A stretch of 64,000 nucleotides of DNA from Alphaproteobacteria bacterium (GCA_015654635.1 JAATGP010000009.1:1-64000), one strand, 5' to 3'; shown: positions 27,005 to 36,611, numbered from the stretch's first letter. Translations and numbers: made by a program. The notes: generated from the sequence alone by a model not told the origin.

Positions 27005-28231
27005 ATGTCTTTTCCGTATCTTAGCAGGTTCCAAGAATCCCTTTCGGAATTGAAGCGTGAAGGCCGGTACCGGGTCTTCGCAGATTTGCTGCGCAAGCGG
27101 GGCAGCTTTCCCACGGCCGATTTCTTCACCAGCGATGGTCAGAAGAAGGCGATCACCATCTGGTGTTCAAATGATTATCTCGGCATGGGCCAGCATCCGA
27201 AGGTCCTGGCCGCGATGCATCAGGCCCTGGACGAGGTGGGCGCTGGCGCGGGCGGGACGCGCAACATTTCGGGCACTACGCATTACCACGTACAGCTTGA
27301 GCAGGAGCTGGCCGATTTGCACGGCAAGGAAGCGGCGCTGCTGTTCACCTCGGGCTATGTCTCCAACGATGCCACACTGGCAACGCTGTCGAAGCTCTTG
27401 CCCGGCGTTGTGCTGATTTCCGATGCGCTCAACCACAACTCGATGATCGAAGGTATCCGTCACGGCGGCGCCGAAAAGAAGATTTTGCGCCACAACGATA
27501 TGGACCATCTGGAAGAGATCCTGAAGTCCATCGATCCCAGCCGTCCCAAGGTGATCGCCTTCGAAGGCGTCTATTCCATGGATGGCGATTTCGGTCCCAC
27601 CGAAGCGATTTGTGATCTGGCGGAAAAATACGGCGCCTTCACCTACATCGATGAAGTCCATGCCGTGGGCATGTATGGCCCGCGCGGGTCCGGCGTTGCC
27701 GGGCGCGATGGCACCATGGACCGCATCGACATCGTTGAAGGCACGCTGGCCAAGGCCTATGGCATCATGGGCGGTTACATCACCGCCAAGGCCGAGGTGG
27801 TGGACGCCATCCGCTCTTACGCGCCGGGCTTCATCTTTTCGACCTCGATGTCGCCGGTTCTGTGCGCGGGCGCCATCGCCTCCATCCAGCATCTGAAGGA
27901 AAGCAATGCCGAACGCGAGGCGCAACAGGCCAATGCGGGCCGGCTGAAGGCCAAGCTGAAAGCCGCTGGGCTGCCGCTGATCGATTCGCCGAGCCATATC
28001 GTGCCGGTGATGGTCGGCGATGCGGTCTGCTGCAAGGCGGTTTCCGACGCGCTGATGAACGATCACAGCATCTATGTGCAGCCGATCAATTATCCCACCG
28101 TGCCGCGTGGCAGTGAGCGTCTGCGCTTCACCCCCGGCCCGCTGCACACACCGCAGATGATGGATGAGCTGGTGGGCGCGCTCTCGGATCTGTGGAAGTA
28201 CCACGCGCTACCGCGGCGCTGCGCCGCCTGA
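27005..28231 (+). CDS. hemA: 5-aminolevulinate synthase
   Basis: A PLP enzyme of the alpha-oxoamine synthase family that makes 5-aminolevulinate from glycine and succinyl-CoA, the alphaproteobacterial (C4) entry to heme. Typical blocks are [11 protein letters not shown] (about 56-66), [28 protein letters not shown] (about 219-230) and the PLP-lysine motif [11 protein letters not shown] near residue 250. The 408-residue length is normal. A small gene overlaps its stop. The presence of HemA explains the absence of a glutamyl-tRNA reductase route in this class. Confidence 0.97.
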   Translation: MSFPYLSRFQESLSELKREGRYRVFADLLRKRGSFPTADFFTSDGQKKAITIWCSNDYLGMGQHPKVLAAMHQALDEVGAGAGGTRNISGTTHYHVQLEQELADLHGKEAALLFTSGYVSNDATLATLSKLLPGVVLISDALNHNSMIEGIRHGGAEKKILRHNDMDHLEEILKSIDPSRPKVIAFEGVYSMDGDFGPTEAICDLAEKYGAFTYIDEVHAVGMYGPRGSGVAGRDGTMDRIDIVEGTLAKAYGIMGGYITAKAEVVDAIRSYAPGFIFSTSMSPVLCAGAIASIQHLKESNAEREAQQANAGRLKAKLKAAGLPLIDSPSHIVPVMVGDAVCCKAVSDALMNDHSIYVQPINYPTVPRGSERLRFTPGPLHTPQMMDELVGALSDLWKYHALPRRCAA

Positions 28232-28431
28232 TGGTGGCCGGCGGAGGCAAGCCGGAATCCGACGTCTATATCGAGTGCGTGTTGAAGGGCGGCCTGATGC
28301 AGGTCAGCGCGATCGATGCCAACACCGGCACGGAAGTCAGCGTCTTCGGCCCCGCCGGCGCGCGCACAGCCCTTATCCGTAATGCGGTGGCCAAACTCAG
28401 CTATGTGCTGAAAAAAAAGACGGGCGGGTAG
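28231..28431 (+). CDS. small conserved protein coupled to hemA
   Basis: A 66-residue protein whose ATG overlaps the hemA stop (TGATG), so it is probably made by coupled translation. It folds as short strands (VYIECVLKGGLMQVSAIDA, TGTEVSVFGP) and a helix (RTALIRNAVAKLSYVLKK). Short proteins of this kind are conserved in alphaproteobacteria without a known function. There is no signal peptide or membrane segment. A role linked to heme synthesis would be inference from position. Confidence 0.78.
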   Translation: MVAGGGKPESDVYIECVLKGGLMQVSAIDANTGTEVSVFGPAGARTALIRNAVAKLSYVLKKKTGG

Positions 28432-28465
28432 GGGCGGCGAGCCTCGAAGCACGTTTCATCCGAAG

Positions 28466-28903
28466 CTATGCCCGCCGCCTTCCTTTGGCGACCACGGGGC
28501 GGCCGAGGCCGTTCTTTTTGGCGAAGTCCGAACGCAGGGCCGCGTAATTGGAGGCCACCATCGGATAATCGGAAGGCAAGCCCCATTTGGTGCGGTATTG
28601 CTCCGGCGACAGGCCATAGCGCGAGCGCAAATAGCGCTTCAGCATCTTCAGGCGTTTGCCGTCTTCCAGGCAAATCAGATAATCGGCGGTGATGGATTTT
28701 TTGACGGGTACGGCAGGCTTTTGATCGACAGCCAGTTCGGTCAGGGAGGCTGTGCCGTTCAAATTGCCGAGTGTGCTGTGAACACTCTTGATGACGGCCG
28801 GTAACTCGCTGACGGGAATCGGGTTGTTGCCGACATAGGCCGCCACGATGTCGCTCGTCAATTTGAGGATATCGGCCCCTTTGATGTTTTCCATTGCAGT
28901 CAT
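28466..28903 (-). CDS. MucR/Ros-family transcriptional regulator
   Basis: A 145-residue protein of the MucR/Ros family, which regulates exopolysaccharide, motility and cell-cycle genes by binding AT-rich DNA. The N-terminal oligomerisation region (LKLTSDIVAAYVGNNPIPVS) and the C-terminal block (KMLKRYLRSRYGLSPEQYR, then KWGLPSDYPMVA) are clear. Of the four zinc ligands of the Ros-type finger, only C78 is in place; the others are D81, Y91 and R95. The protein either uses other ligands or folds without zinc. It is convergent with the hemA pair. Confidence 0.9.
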   Translation of the reverse strand: MTAMENIKGADILKLTSDIVAAYVGNNPIPVSELPAVIKSVHSTLGNLNGTASLTELAVDQKPAVPVKKSITADYLICLEDGKRLKMLKRYLRSRYGLSPEQYRTKWGLPSDYPMVASNYAALRSDFAKKNGLGRPVVAKGRRRA

Positions 28904-29262
28904 CCTCGTGACGCCGGATGCGCCCGATGGGAATACGCAGCCACGTCTTTTGCTGATATGGTTCTAGTCCAATAAGGCCAATAGATCGCAGTACTCGCGA
29001 TTCTTCGCATCTGCAGTGAGAACAATAGTAACAGTTGACAGCATTTTGCAAATATTGGAAATGTCGCAAGAATTACAATTCTCCTCTAAATTGCAATGGT
29101 TTACCAGTTCCCGGCGAAGCGCTCGCGAAGGTTGAGGGGGTGTTTTTGTTGCCGACAACGCTACTATCGGGGATGGGACTAGCGCTAGATTTGGTAAAGC
29201 GATAGGCGTACGACCCCAGCCGTGCTCTGTTGGGCGGGTGGGTAAGCGAGGCGGAGGCAATA
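28904..29262. other. divergent control region between the MucR-like gene and glyA
   Basis: This 359-base AT-rich stretch holds no supported gene. It contains a consensus -35 hexamer TTGACA at 29035-29040 and a perfect inverted repeat AGAATT-AC-AATTCT at 29069-29082. Either could serve glyA or the MucR-like gene. No riboswitch fold was recognised. Confidence 0.5.
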
Positions 29263-30543
29263 GTGACCGGGCGTACAGCTTTTTTCAATCAGACGTTGGC
29301 CGATGCGGACCCCGCGCTGGCAGCAACGATCGCGGATGAGCTTAAGCGGCAGCAGGAGAAGATCGAACTGATCGCCTCCGAGAACATCGTCAGCCGTGCG
29401 GTTTTGGACGCGCAGGGCTCTGTTCTCACCAACAAATATGCGGAAGGCTATCCGGGCCGGCGCTATTATGGAGGTTGCGCATCTGTTGACGTGGCCGAAG
29501 AACTCGCCATTTCCCGGGCTTGCGAACTGTTCGGGGCCACCTTCGCCAATGTGCAGCCCCATTCGGGCGCCCAGGCCAATCAGGCGGTGTTCTTTGCGCT
29601 GCTGCAACCGGGCGATACCTTTATCGGTCTGGATCTGGCTTGTGGTGGCCATCTCACCCACGGCTCGCCCGTTAACCAGTCAGGCAAATGGTTTAAGCCG
29701 GTGGGCTATAAGGTGCGTCGTCAGGATCACCGCATCGACATGGATGAAGTCGAAGCCCTGGCCAAAGAACATAAGCCCAAACTCATCATCGCGGGCGGCT
29801 CGGCCTATCCGCGCATCATCGACTTCAAGCGTTTCCGTGAGATCGCCGACGAGGTTGGCGCCTATTTCATGGTCGACATGGCGCATTTCGCGGGGCTTGT
29901 GGCGGGCGGGGTGCATCCCAATCCGCTCGACTTTGCCCATGTCGTCACCACCACCACGCACAAGACTTTGCGCGGGCCTCGCGGCGGCATGATCCTCACG
30001 CGCGATGAGGCTCTCGGCAAAAAGATCAATTCGGCTGTCTTTCCGGGCTTGCAAGGTGGGCCTTTGATGCATGTCATCGCTGCCAAGGCCGTCGCCTTCG
30101 GCGAAGCGCTGAAGCCCGAATTCAAGCTCTACGCCAAAGCCATTGTGGACAATGCCAAAACCTTGGCCGAGACGCTGTATGCGGGCGGTCTCGACATCGT
30201 TTCGGGCGGCACCGACACCCATCTGATGCTGGTCGATCTGCGCCCCAAAGGCACCAACGGCCGCGCCGCCGAGAAGGCGCTCGACCGCGCCTTCATCACT
30301 TGCAACAAGAATTCCATTCCTTTCGATACCGAGAAGTACACCATCACCTCCGGCATCCGTCTCGGTACCCCGGCGGGCACCACCCGCGGTTTCGGCGCCG
30401 TGGAGTTCCAGCTTATCGGCAAGCTGATCATCGAGGTCGTCGATGCTCTGGGCAAAAAGGGCGACGAGGGCGATCCCGAGGTCGAAGCCAGTGTGCGGGC
30501 TCGTGTGCGTGAGCTGTGCAGTCACTTTCCCATCTATCCTTAA
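29263..30543 (+). CDS. glyA: serine hydroxymethyltransferase
   Basis: GlyA converts serine and tetrahydrofolate to glycine and methylene-tetrahydrofolate using PLP. The 426-residue protein has the family blocks [43 protein letters not shown] and the PLP-lysine motif [17 protein letters not shown] 29263 is chosen over an upstream TTG because GGAGG lies six bases before it and the product then has the usual length. It runs into nrdR 18 bases downstream and on toward the riboflavin genes, an order common in alphaproteobacteria. Confidence 0.96.
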   Translation: MTGRTAFFNQTLADADPALAATIADELKRQQEKIELIASENIVSRAVLDAQGSVLTNKYAEGYPGRRYYGGCASVDVAEELAISRACELFGATFANVQPHSGAQANQAVFFALLQPGDTFIGLDLACGGHLTHGSPVNQSGKWFKPVGYKVRRQDHRIDMDEVEALAKEHKPKLIIAGGSAYPRIIDFKRFREIADEVGAYFMVDMAHFAGLVAGGVHPNPLDFAHVVTTTTHKTLRGPRGGMILTRDEALGKKINSAVFPGLQGGPLMHVIAAKAVAFGEALKPEFKLYAKAIVDNAKTLAETLYAGGLDIVSGGTDTHLMLVDLRPKGTNGRAAEKALDRAFITCNKNSIPFDTEKYTITSGIRLGTPAGTTRGFGAVEFQLIGKLIIEVVDALGKKGDEGDPEVEASVRARVRELCSHFPIYP

Positions 30544-30561
30544 GATCATACAGGTCTGCCC

Positions 30562-31032
30562 ATGCGCTGCCCCTTTTGCGGTCACGACGACACCCAGGTC
30601 AAAGATAGCCGTCCGAGCGAAGACAATTCCGCTATTCGGCGGCGGCGTCATTGCCCGGAATGCGGCGGGCGTTTCACCACCTTCGAGCGCGTGCAACTGC
30701 GCGAGCTGATCGTCACCAAGAAGAGCGGGCGGCGCGAGCCCTTCGATCGCGACAAGCTGGAGCGCTCGATCAATCACGCTTTGCGCAAGCGCCCGGTGGA
30801 GCAGGAGCGGGTGGACCGCATGATCACCGGCATCGTCCGCCGCCTCGAAAGCATGGGCGAAAACGAAGTACCGTCACCGATGATCGGCGAGCTGGTCATG
30901 CAAGCCCTCTCCAGCCTCGACAAAGTGGCGTATGTCCGCTTCGCCTCGGTCTACAAAAACTTCCGCGAAGCCAAAGATTTCGAAGCCATTTTGGGCGAAA
31001 TCCATGGCGGCGTGGAAGACGAGAAGGATTGA
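30562..31032 (+). CDS. nrdR: transcriptional repressor NrdR
   Basis: NrdR senses ATP/dATP and represses ribonucleotide reductase genes. The 156-residue protein has the zinc ribbon (C3, C6, C31, C34) with the [18 protein letters not shown] block, followed by an ATP-cone (about 49-139). It sits 18 bases after glyA and is followed by palindromic elements before ribD. The glyA-nrdR-rib order is a known alphaproteobacterial arrangement. Confidence 0.97.
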   Translation: MRCPFCGHDDTQVKDSRPSEDNSAIRRRRHCPECGGRFTTFERVQLRELIVTKKSGRREPFDRDKLERSINHALRKRPVEQERVDRMITGIVRRLESMGENEVPSPMIGELVMQALSSLDKVAYVRFASVYKNFREAKDFEAILGEIHGGVEDEKD

Positions 31033-31036
31033 CCAT

Positions 31037-31080
31037 CCGGTGTCATGGCCCCCAGCAGGGGGCCATCCAGGTGACACCGG
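31037..31080. repeat. nested palindromic element downstream of nrdR
   Basis: ATGGCCCCC and GGGGGCCAT form a nine-base stem with an AGCA loop (31045-31066). They are enclosed by an outer pair CCGGTGTCA/TGACACCGG. The inner motif resembles the palindromes after ldtR and at the ribD start. Confidence 0.6.
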
Positions 31081-31143
31081 TTCGATATTGAAAGTGAGAC
31101 GGGTATAGATCGCCAATCTCAAATACGGTGCGGTCCAAGCTGG

Positions 31144-31165
31144 ATGGCCCGCTGTCGCGGGCCAT
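31144..31165. repeat. REP-like palindrome over the ribD start
   Basis: ATGGCCCGC, TGTC, GCGGGCCAT is a perfect nine-base stem with a four-base loop. Its last three bases include most of the ATG used here as the ribD start. It is the same motif as at 26132. Confidence 0.6.
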
Positions 31166-32276
31166 GACAAATAACACTATCGATCCCCATCACATGCGGC
31201 ACGCCCTTCTTCTGGCACAGCGCGCGCTTGGGACCACCGCGCCCAATCCGGCGGTGGGCTGCGTGGTCGTCTCGCCGGACGGCATCGTTTTGGGCCGCGG
31301 GCGTACCGCTCCGGGTGGGCGGCCCCATGCGGAAGTCCTGGCTTTGGCCGAGGCGGGCGAGGGGGCACGCGGCGCCACCGCTTATGTCACGCTGGAGCCG
31401 TGCTCCCACACCGGCCAAACCCCACCCTGTGCCGAGGCTCTGATCGCAGCGGGCATCGCTAAAGTCGTGGTGGCGGTGGGCGATCCCGATCCGCGCGTCA
31501 ACGGGCGCGGCTTGGCCATGCTGCGTGCGGCAGGCATCGTCGTCATCGAAGGCATCGGGCAAAAGGAAGCTGCCGAGCTGAACGCCGGCTTCTTCCTCAA
31601 AATCCGTGAAAACCGTCCTCTCGTCACCCTCAAAATCGCCCAAAGCCTGGATGGCCGCAGCGCCACGGCCACCGGCGAGAGCCAGTGGATCACCGGCGAG
31701 CCCGCCCGCGCCTATGGTCACCTCTTGCGCGCCCGCCATGACGCCATTCTGATCGGCTCGGGCACGGCGGAAGCCGACGACCCCATGCTGACCTGCCGCC
31801 TGCCGGGACTGGAAGATCGCTCGCCTTTGCGCGTGGTGCTGGATTCCCGGCTTAAGCTCAGCCCCTGGTCCAAACTCGCCCAGACCGCCCAGACCCTCCC
31901 TACGCTGGTCTTTGCCGCGGAGGGCCACAACGAAAACAATGCCGGGGCGCTCCTGGCCTGCGGCATTGACGTCATCACCGTGGCCCGCGACGCCATCGGC
32001 CGGCCGCGGCTGGAGGAGGTCTTGGCAAGCCTGGCGGCTCGCGGCATCACAAGGCTCTTGGTGGAGGGTGGGGCGTCGGTCCACGCCTCGTTCCTCGATC
32101 GCGGGATGGCGGACCGGCTGGAGGTCTTCAGCTCTCCTCTGGTGCTCGGCGGCTCGGGACGCCCTGCGGTGGAAACCCTATCCGCGTTCAGCCTGGCGGA
32201 AGCGCCGCGGTTCAAAATCACCGGGCGGCGCAGCTTGGGCGCCGACCTTCTGGTAAGCTACGCGCGTGGGGAATAG
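31164..32276 (+). CDS. ribD: bifunctional diaminohydroxyphosphoribosylaminopyrimidine deaminase / reductase
   Basis: RibD performs the second and third steps of riboflavin synthesis. The N-terminal deaminase has the zinc site HAE (55-57) and the paired Cys residues C80 and C89 in PCSHTGQTPPC. The C-terminal reductase (about 145-370) shows TLKIAQSLDGRSAT and ILIGSGTAEADDP. The ATG at 31164 lies in a palindromic repeat and lacks a clear ribosome site; ATG 31194 (MRHALLLAQRAL) is a good alternative. It begins the rib cluster. Confidence 0.94.
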   Translation: MTNNTIDPHHMRHALLLAQRALGTTAPNPAVGCVVVSPDGIVLGRGRTAPGGRPHAEVLALAEAGEGARGATAYVTLEPCSHTGQTPPCAEALIAAGIAKVVVAVGDPDPRVNGRGLAMLRAAGIVVIEGIGQKEAAELNAGFFLKIRENRPLVTLKIAQSLDGRSATATGESQWITGEPARAYGHLLRARHDAILIGSGTAEADDPMLTCRLPGLEDRSPLRVVLDSRLKLSPWSKLAQTAQTLPTLVFAAEGHNENNAGALLACGIDVITVARDAIGRPRLEEVLASLAARGITRLLVEGGASVHASFLDRGMADRLEVFSSPLVLGGSGRPAVETLSAFSLAEAPRFKITGRRSLGADLLVSYARGE

Positions 32277-32316
32277 TATCGCGAAACAGAAATTGTTGCA
32301 TATCTCACCCCCCATG

Positions 32317-32396
32317 CGTCATGGCCGGGCTTGACCCGGCTGTCCATTTTTTCGTCTGTACAGACTTCGCCACGGGATGGCAGCCCGGCCATGACG
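32317..32396. repeat. REPIN-like element between ribD and ribE
   Basis: CGTCATGGCCGGGCT at the left end is the exact reverse complement of AGCCCGGCCATGACG at the right end, giving an 80-base element with 15-base terminal inverted repeats. The left arm also contains its own GCCGGGC/ACCCGGC hairpin. This is the two-REPs-inverted arrangement of REPIN elements; no transposase is present. Confidence 0.6.
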
Positions 32397-32447
32397 AAAA
32401 GAGTGGGAATGCTGAGAACTCTCGAATTGGGACACTAGGTAAGAGCG

Positions 32448-33041
32448 ATGTTCACAGGAATAGTCACGGATGTCGGCCAGGTCCGGCAGATCGAAAAACG
32501 CGGCGACACCCATATCGTGATCGCCACCCATTACGACATGGAGAAGCTGCCGATGGGCGGCTCGGTCGCGTGTGCCGGCACTTGCCTCACCATCGTCGAG
32601 CGCGGCCCCAAGGAGGATCTTTGGTTTGCCGTCACGGCGTCCGCCGAAACCCTCTCCAAGACCACCATGGGCACCTGGAAAGCCGGCACGCCGGTCAATC
32701 TCGAATTGCCTCTGAAAGTGGGTGACGAATTGGGCGGCCATATCGTTTCGGGCCATGTCGATGGCTTGGCCGAGCTGGTCAGCATGCACACCGAAGGCGA
32801 ATCCACCCGCATGCTGTTTGCGGCCCCCAAAGCCCTCTCGCGCTATATCGCCGAAAAAGGTTCGGTGGCGCTCGACGGCGTTTCGCTGACCGTCAACGAG
32901 GTGGACGACAATCGCTTCGGCATCAACATCATTCCGCACACCTTGAGCGTGACGACCTTTGGCCATCTGCAACCCGGCATGAAGGTCAATCTCGAGATCG
33001 ACACCATTGCCCGCTATGTGGCGCGGCTCGTCAAAGGCTGA
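32448..33041 (+). CDS. ribE: riboflavin synthase, alpha subunit
   Basis: The enzyme dismutates two lumazine molecules to riboflavin. The 197-residue protein has the characteristic MFTGIV start and two repeated lumazine-binding halves (1-95 and 96-190). The second half has HIVSGHVDG and SVALDGVSLTVNEV, mirrored in the first by SVACAGTCLTIVE. It is the second gene of the rib cluster; ribB follows after 60 bases. Confidence 0.96.
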   Translation: MFTGIVTDVGQVRQIEKRGDTHIVIATHYDMEKLPMGGSVACAGTCLTIVERGPKEDLWFAVTASAETLSKTTMGTWKAGTPVNLELPLKVGDELGGHIVSGHVDGLAELVSMHTEGESTRMLFAAPKALSRYIAEKGSVALDGVSLTVNEVDDNRFGINIIPHTLSVTTFGHLQPGMKVNLEIDTIARYVARLVKG

Positions 33042-33101
33042 CGCATTTTCGGAAATAGAAGACCTCGGTTTTCCGTCTGAAAACGCGACAAAGGATTGAG
33101 T

Positions 33102-34208
33102 ATGTATCGCGAATATATCTCCCCCGTTGAAGAGATCATCGAAGCCGTGCGCAACGGTAAAATGGTCATTCTGGTGGATGCCGAAGACCGCGAAAATGAG
33201 GGCGATCTCTACATTCCCGCCCAGATGTGCACGCCTGAAGCGATCAACTTCATGGCCAAATACGGCCGCGGCCTGATTTGCTTGGCGTTGACCCAGCATC
33301 GCGCCGAGAAGCTGCAGATTCCGATGATGACGCAGTTCAACGCCGCTCCGCACAAGACGGCGTTCACCGTCTCTATCGAGGCCAAGGAAGGCGTTTCGAC
33401 CGGTATCTCGGCCCATGACCGCGCCCATACCGTCTCGGTCGCCATCGATCCTACCAAAGGTCCGGGCGATATCGTCATGCCGGGCCATATCTTCCCCTTG
33501 GTGGCGCGCGAGGGCGGCGCCTTGGTGCGCGCCGGGCATACCGAAGCGGCGGTGGATCTGGCGCGGCTCGCGGGCCTCAATCCCGCCGGCGTGATCTGCG
33601 AGATCATGAACGATGACGGCACCATGGCCCGCCTGCCGGATCTTGTCGCCTTTGCGCAATTGCATGGCATGAAGATCGGCACCATCGCCGATTTGATCGG
33701 CTACCGCCGCCGCTATGACCATTTCGTCCAGCGTACCGCCGAGAGCCCGTTTGAAAGCCATTATGGCGGCGATTGGAAGATGGTCGTTTACGTCAACACC
33801 ATCGAATATGCCGAGCATATCGCGCTGGTGAAGGGCGATCTGCTCGGCGATGATCCGGTCTTTGTCCGTATGCACGCCATCAACGTTTTGACCGATCTTC
33901 TGGCCGAGGCTCATGGCGCCCGCGACCGGCTCGCCGAATCCATGCGCATCGTGGCCCATAAGGGGCGCGGTGTGGTTGTGCTGCTGCGCCAGCCGCGCCC
34001 CACTTTTGTCACCGATCTGGTACTGAAGCGGCATTCTGAAGAAGACCGCCGTCGGGTCAAGGAATCGGGCGTCGGTGCCCAAATCTTGCTCGATCTCGGT
34101 GTTAAGAACATGATCCTCCTCACCGATACCCCCGAAAAGAAAGTGGTGGCACTCGATGGTTACGGCCTCAACGTCGTCGGCACGCATCCGATCCGCGGAC
34201 GGGACTGA
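33102..34208 (+). CDS. ribB: 3,4-dihydroxy-2-butanone-4-phosphate synthase with degenerate GTP cyclohydrolase II domain
   Basis: The N-terminal half (about 1-205) is Rib[17 protein letters not shown] (23-38), [20 protein letters not shown] and PGHIFPL are all intact, so it makes the four-carbon precursor of lumazine. The C-terminal half aligns by position with RibA but reads [18 protein letters not shown]. It lacks the CLTGD and RCDCG zinc cysteines, so it should not have cyclohydrolase activity. This matches the RibBX variant known in Proteobacteria. ATG 33102 follows AAAGGA. Confidence 0.93.
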   Translation: MYREYISPVEEIIEAVRNGKMVILVDAEDRENEGDLYIPAQMCTPEAINFMAKYGRGLICLALTQHRAEKLQIPMMTQFNAAPHKTAFTVSIEAKEGVSTGISAHDRAHTVSVAIDPTKGPGDIVMPGHIFPLVAREGGALVRAGHTEAAVDLARLAGLNPAGVICEIMNDDGTMARLPDLVAFAQLHGMKIGTIADLIGYRRRYDHFVQRTAESPFESHYGGDWKMVVYVNTIEYAEHIALVKGDLLGDDPVFVRMHAINVLTDLLAEAHGARDRLAESMRIVAHKGRGVVVLLRQPRPTFVTDLVLKRHSEEDRRRVKESGVGAQILLDLGVKNMILLTDTPEKKVVALDGYGLNVVGTHPIRGRD

Positions 34209-34659
34209 TTTAAAGCCCAACATTTTGATTGTTGAGGCGGTCTTCTATCCCGAAATTTCGCGTCTTCTGCTCGACGGTGCCACCGCGGCGCTGGAGCGGG
34301 GCGGGGCCTATTTCGACAGCGTGGCCGTGCCCGGCGCGCTCGAAATCCCGACCGCCATCACCTTCGCGATGAAGGGCGGCGAGCATGGCGGCAAGCATTA
34401 CGATGGCTACGTCGCCCTCGGCTGCGTCATCCGTGGCGAGACCTATCATTTCGAAATCGTGGCCGGGCAATCGGGCCGCGCCTTGGTCGATCTCGGCATT
34501 CATGAGCAGCTTTGCATCGGTAACGGCATTCTGACGGTGGAGGATGAAGCCCAGGCGCTGGTGCGTGCGGATCGCGAACAGGCCGATAAGGGCGGCGATG
34601 CCGCGCGCGCTTGTTTGGCCTTGATCGGGCTGCGCCATCGTCTTGGCATGCGCCGATGA
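34156..34659 (+). CDS. ribH: 6,7-dimethyl-8-ribityllumazine synthase
   Basis: RibH condenses the RibB product with the RibD-pathway pyrimidine to give lumazine. Family motifs are present: [13 protein letters not shown] at the start, [26 protein letters not shown] (with the catalytic His) and NGILTVED. The start is uncertain. ATG 34156 gives a 53-base overlap with ribB and a non-conserved 18-residue leader. The only other in-frame candidate is TTG 34225, which would remove the first residues of the core strand. It overlaps nusB by four bases. Confidence 0.9.
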   Translation: MVTASTSSARIRSADGTDLKPNILIVEAVFYPEISRLLLDGATAALERGGAYFDSVAVPGALEIPTAITFAMKGGEHGGKHYDGYVALGCVIRGETYHFEIVAGQSGRALVDLGIHEQLCIGNGILTVEDEAQALVRADREQADKGGDAARACLALIGLRHRLGMRR

Positions 34660-35138
34660 CAAAACTTGATTCGACTGCGCGAACGGCTGCCCGTCTGGCG
34701 GCTATTCAGGCGCTCTACCAGATGGAAATCACCGGCATCGACGCTGACGGCGTTTCCGAGGAGTTTTCCGCGTTCCGTTTTGGCCGGGAACCGGAGGTGA
34801 CGCCGGGCGAGCCCGACGAAGCTTTTTTCAGCGATCTGGTGCATGGCGTGCCGTCTCGTCAGGAGGAGATCGATGCCGCTCTGACCACCTTCCTCGCCGC
34901 CAATTGGCGCTTATCGCGTGTGGATTCGATCGTGCGGGCGATTTTACGCTGCGGCGCCTATGAGCTGATGGCGCGCAAGGACGTGCCGGCCAAAGTGGTA
35001 ATCGCCGAGTATATGGACCTTGCGCAGGCCTTCCACGCCGATCAGGAAAGCCCCTTTATCAATGCGGCCCTCGACAAGCTGGCGCACAGGAAGCGCGCGC
35101 CCGAATTTGACGAGCCGGTCCCGGATGGCGAATTTTAG
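34656..35138 (+). CDS. nusB: transcription antitermination protein NusB
   Basis: NusB pairs with NusE (S10) on boxA RNA during rRNA antitermination. The 160-residue, mostly helical protein has [16 protein letters not shown] near the N-terminus, [17 protein letters not shown] (about 89-105) and the [11 protein letters not shown] closing helix. Its ATG overlaps the ribH stop (ATGA), so it is coupled to the rib genes, a common arrangement. Confidence 0.95.
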   Translation: MTKLDSTARTAARLAAIQALYQMEITGIDADGVSEEFSAFRFGREPEVTPGEPDEAFFSDLVHGVPSRQEEIDAALTTFLAANWRLSRVDSIVRAILRCGAYELMARKDVPAKVVIAEYMDLAQAFHADQESPFINAALDKLAHRKRAPEFDEPVPDGEF

Positions 35139-35214
35139 GGGCTTACGAAAGGCCCCCGCCAGTGGCGCGAGGGCATCGGGCGGGGCACCAGGGCCCCGCG
35201 ACTTATCAGAGCAA

Positions 35215-35355
35215 TCAATATGTCCAGATGCCGAGCATCTGCATGACCATCATGCCGGAAACAACGCCGACGGGAAGAAGGCCAAACACGCTTGCGACCA
35301 CCGTGCGAACGGCGTTGCTGTCATTGCTGCGTGCGATTCCTTTGCTCTGGTTCAT
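35215..35355 (-). CDS. 46-residue single-TM small protein
   Basis: The minus strand encodes MNQSKGIARSNDSNAVR, a hydrophobic segment (about 18-44, FGLLPVGVVSGMMVMQML) and a stop. GGAGAG lies five to ten bases upstream of the ATG, a strong ribosome site. It is antisense to nothing supported and lies between nusB and thiL. I do not recognise the family. The ribosome site plus a coherent membrane helix make it a credible short gene. Confidence 0.55.
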   Translation of the reverse strand: MNQSKGIARSNDSNAVRTVVASVFGLLPVGVVSGMMVMQMLGIWTY

Positions 35356-35594
35356 AACACTCTCCAACAGTCTTTCCGCATTCACTCAGGTGGTCTTGCA
35401 AACCTCTAACGTCTTGAATGCTTTGTTTGTTCCAATCCCCGTCAGAATAGAAAACCGCTGGCGGATCGTGGCAGAAGTTGGGCGTCCAAACGCGAAAAAC
35501 CTTGGGATGGCCCGGCATGCTGTCTACGATAAATGCGATATAAGTTCCGTCCGCGTCCTTTCAAGGACACGAATGCAACACTGGGATACAAGTT

Positions 35595-36560
35595 TTGTCC
35601 GTCACGCTTTCCGAATTTGGTCTGATCGCAAAACACTTCGCACCCTTGGCGCGCGACCCGGCGGCGCTATCGCTTAGCGATGATGCATGCGTGCTGAAAC
35701 CTGAGGCAGGACGGGAGCTGATCATCACCACCGACGCCCTGGTCGAGGGTGTGCATTTCTTTGCCAACGATCCGCCGGATCTCATTGCCTCCAAAGCTTT
35801 GCGGGTGAATTTGTCCGACCTTGCCGCCAAGGGCGCCGAGCCGCGGGGCTATTTGATGGCGCTCGCTTTGCCGCCCAAGATCGACGATGCATGGCTGACA
35901 TGCTTCGCACGCGGATTATCGGCGGATCAAACGCTGTTTGCGCTCTCGCTTCTGGGCGGCGACACCACCGCGACGCCGGGGCCTTTGACCATCGCCATCA
36001 CCGCACTGGGCACGACACCTGTCGGCACCATGATCCGGCGCCGCGGAGCGCGGCCAGGCGATGGCATTTACGTAAGCGGAACGATTGGCGATGCGGGGGC
36101 GGGCTTACAAATCCTGCAAGGCGGTCTCGCAGCGCAGGAGGGGGCTGATTTTCTGACGGGCCGTTATCGCCAACCGACGCCCAGGCTCGCCCTCGGCAAA
36201 GCGCTGCGAGGCGTGGCAACGGCGTCCCTGGATGTCTCCGATGGCTTGATCGCCGATCTCGGTCACATCGGCGATGTTTCGGCCGTGCGATTGGTGGTGG
36301 AGGCGAATCGCATTCCGCGCTCTGTCGCGCTGCAGCGTTTTTGGCCGGGGCAGGAGGGTCTGGTGCGGGCCGTAACAGCGGGCGATGACTACGAAATTGC
36401 CTTCACATCTGCGTCAGACGAATCTGTCGCAGCCGCAGCCGCTTTGGCAAATGTTAGCGTTACCAACATCGGTCACGTCGAAATCGGCTCTGGCGTTGTT
36501 CTGCATGACAGCGCTGGTCAAACAATTCCCATCGTGCGTCCTGGCTTCGTCCATTTCTAG
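35595..36560 (+). CDS. thiL: thiamine-monophosphate kinase
   Basis: ThiL phosphorylates thiamine monophosphate to the diphosphate cofactor. The 321-residue protein has the PurM-like fold motifs: LSDDACVL (27-34), TTDALVEGVHF (45-55), NLSDLAAKGAEP (72-83), LLGGDTTATPG, DVSDGLIADLGHI and VTAGDDYEIAF. It starts at TTG with no strong ribosome site. No TPP-type riboswitch is visible upstream. It is 456 bases after nusB with the small minus-strand gene between. Confidence 0.95.
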   Translation: MSVTLSEFGLIAKHFAPLARDPAALSLSDDACVLKPEAGRELIITTDALVEGVHFFANDPPDLIASKALRVNLSDLAAKGAEPRGYLMALALPPKIDDAWLTCFARGLSADQTLFALSLLGGDTTATPGPLTIAITALGTTPVGTMIRRRGARPGDGIYVSGTIGDAGAGLQILQGGLAAQEGADFLTGRYRQPTPRLALGKALRGVATASLDVSDGLIADLGHIGDVSAVRLVVEANRIPRSVALQRFWPGQEGLVRAVTAGDDYEIAFTSASDESVAAAAALANVSVTNIGHVEIGSGVVLHDSAGQTIPIVRPGFVHF

Positions 36561-36611
36561 CAACATTGTTGCGGTAACATTCTATTAGCCTCGCCGCCCT
36601 AGGTTTCGCCC

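Noticed and set aside
33042-33101. FMN riboswitch before ribB
   Set aside because: Only 60 bases separate ribE and ribB, too short for the element, and none of its conserved blocks are seen before ribD either.
32319-34223. Long minus-strand open frame (634 codons) across ribE and ribB
   Set aside because: Antisense to two well-conserved riboflavin genes; His/Gly/Asp-rich composition typical of a shadow of GC-rich coding DNA.
35162-35677. 171-codon plus-strand frame between nusB and thiL
   Set aside because: Overlaps the thiL start and the better supported 46-residue minus-strand gene; the product has no coherent domain and no ribosome site.
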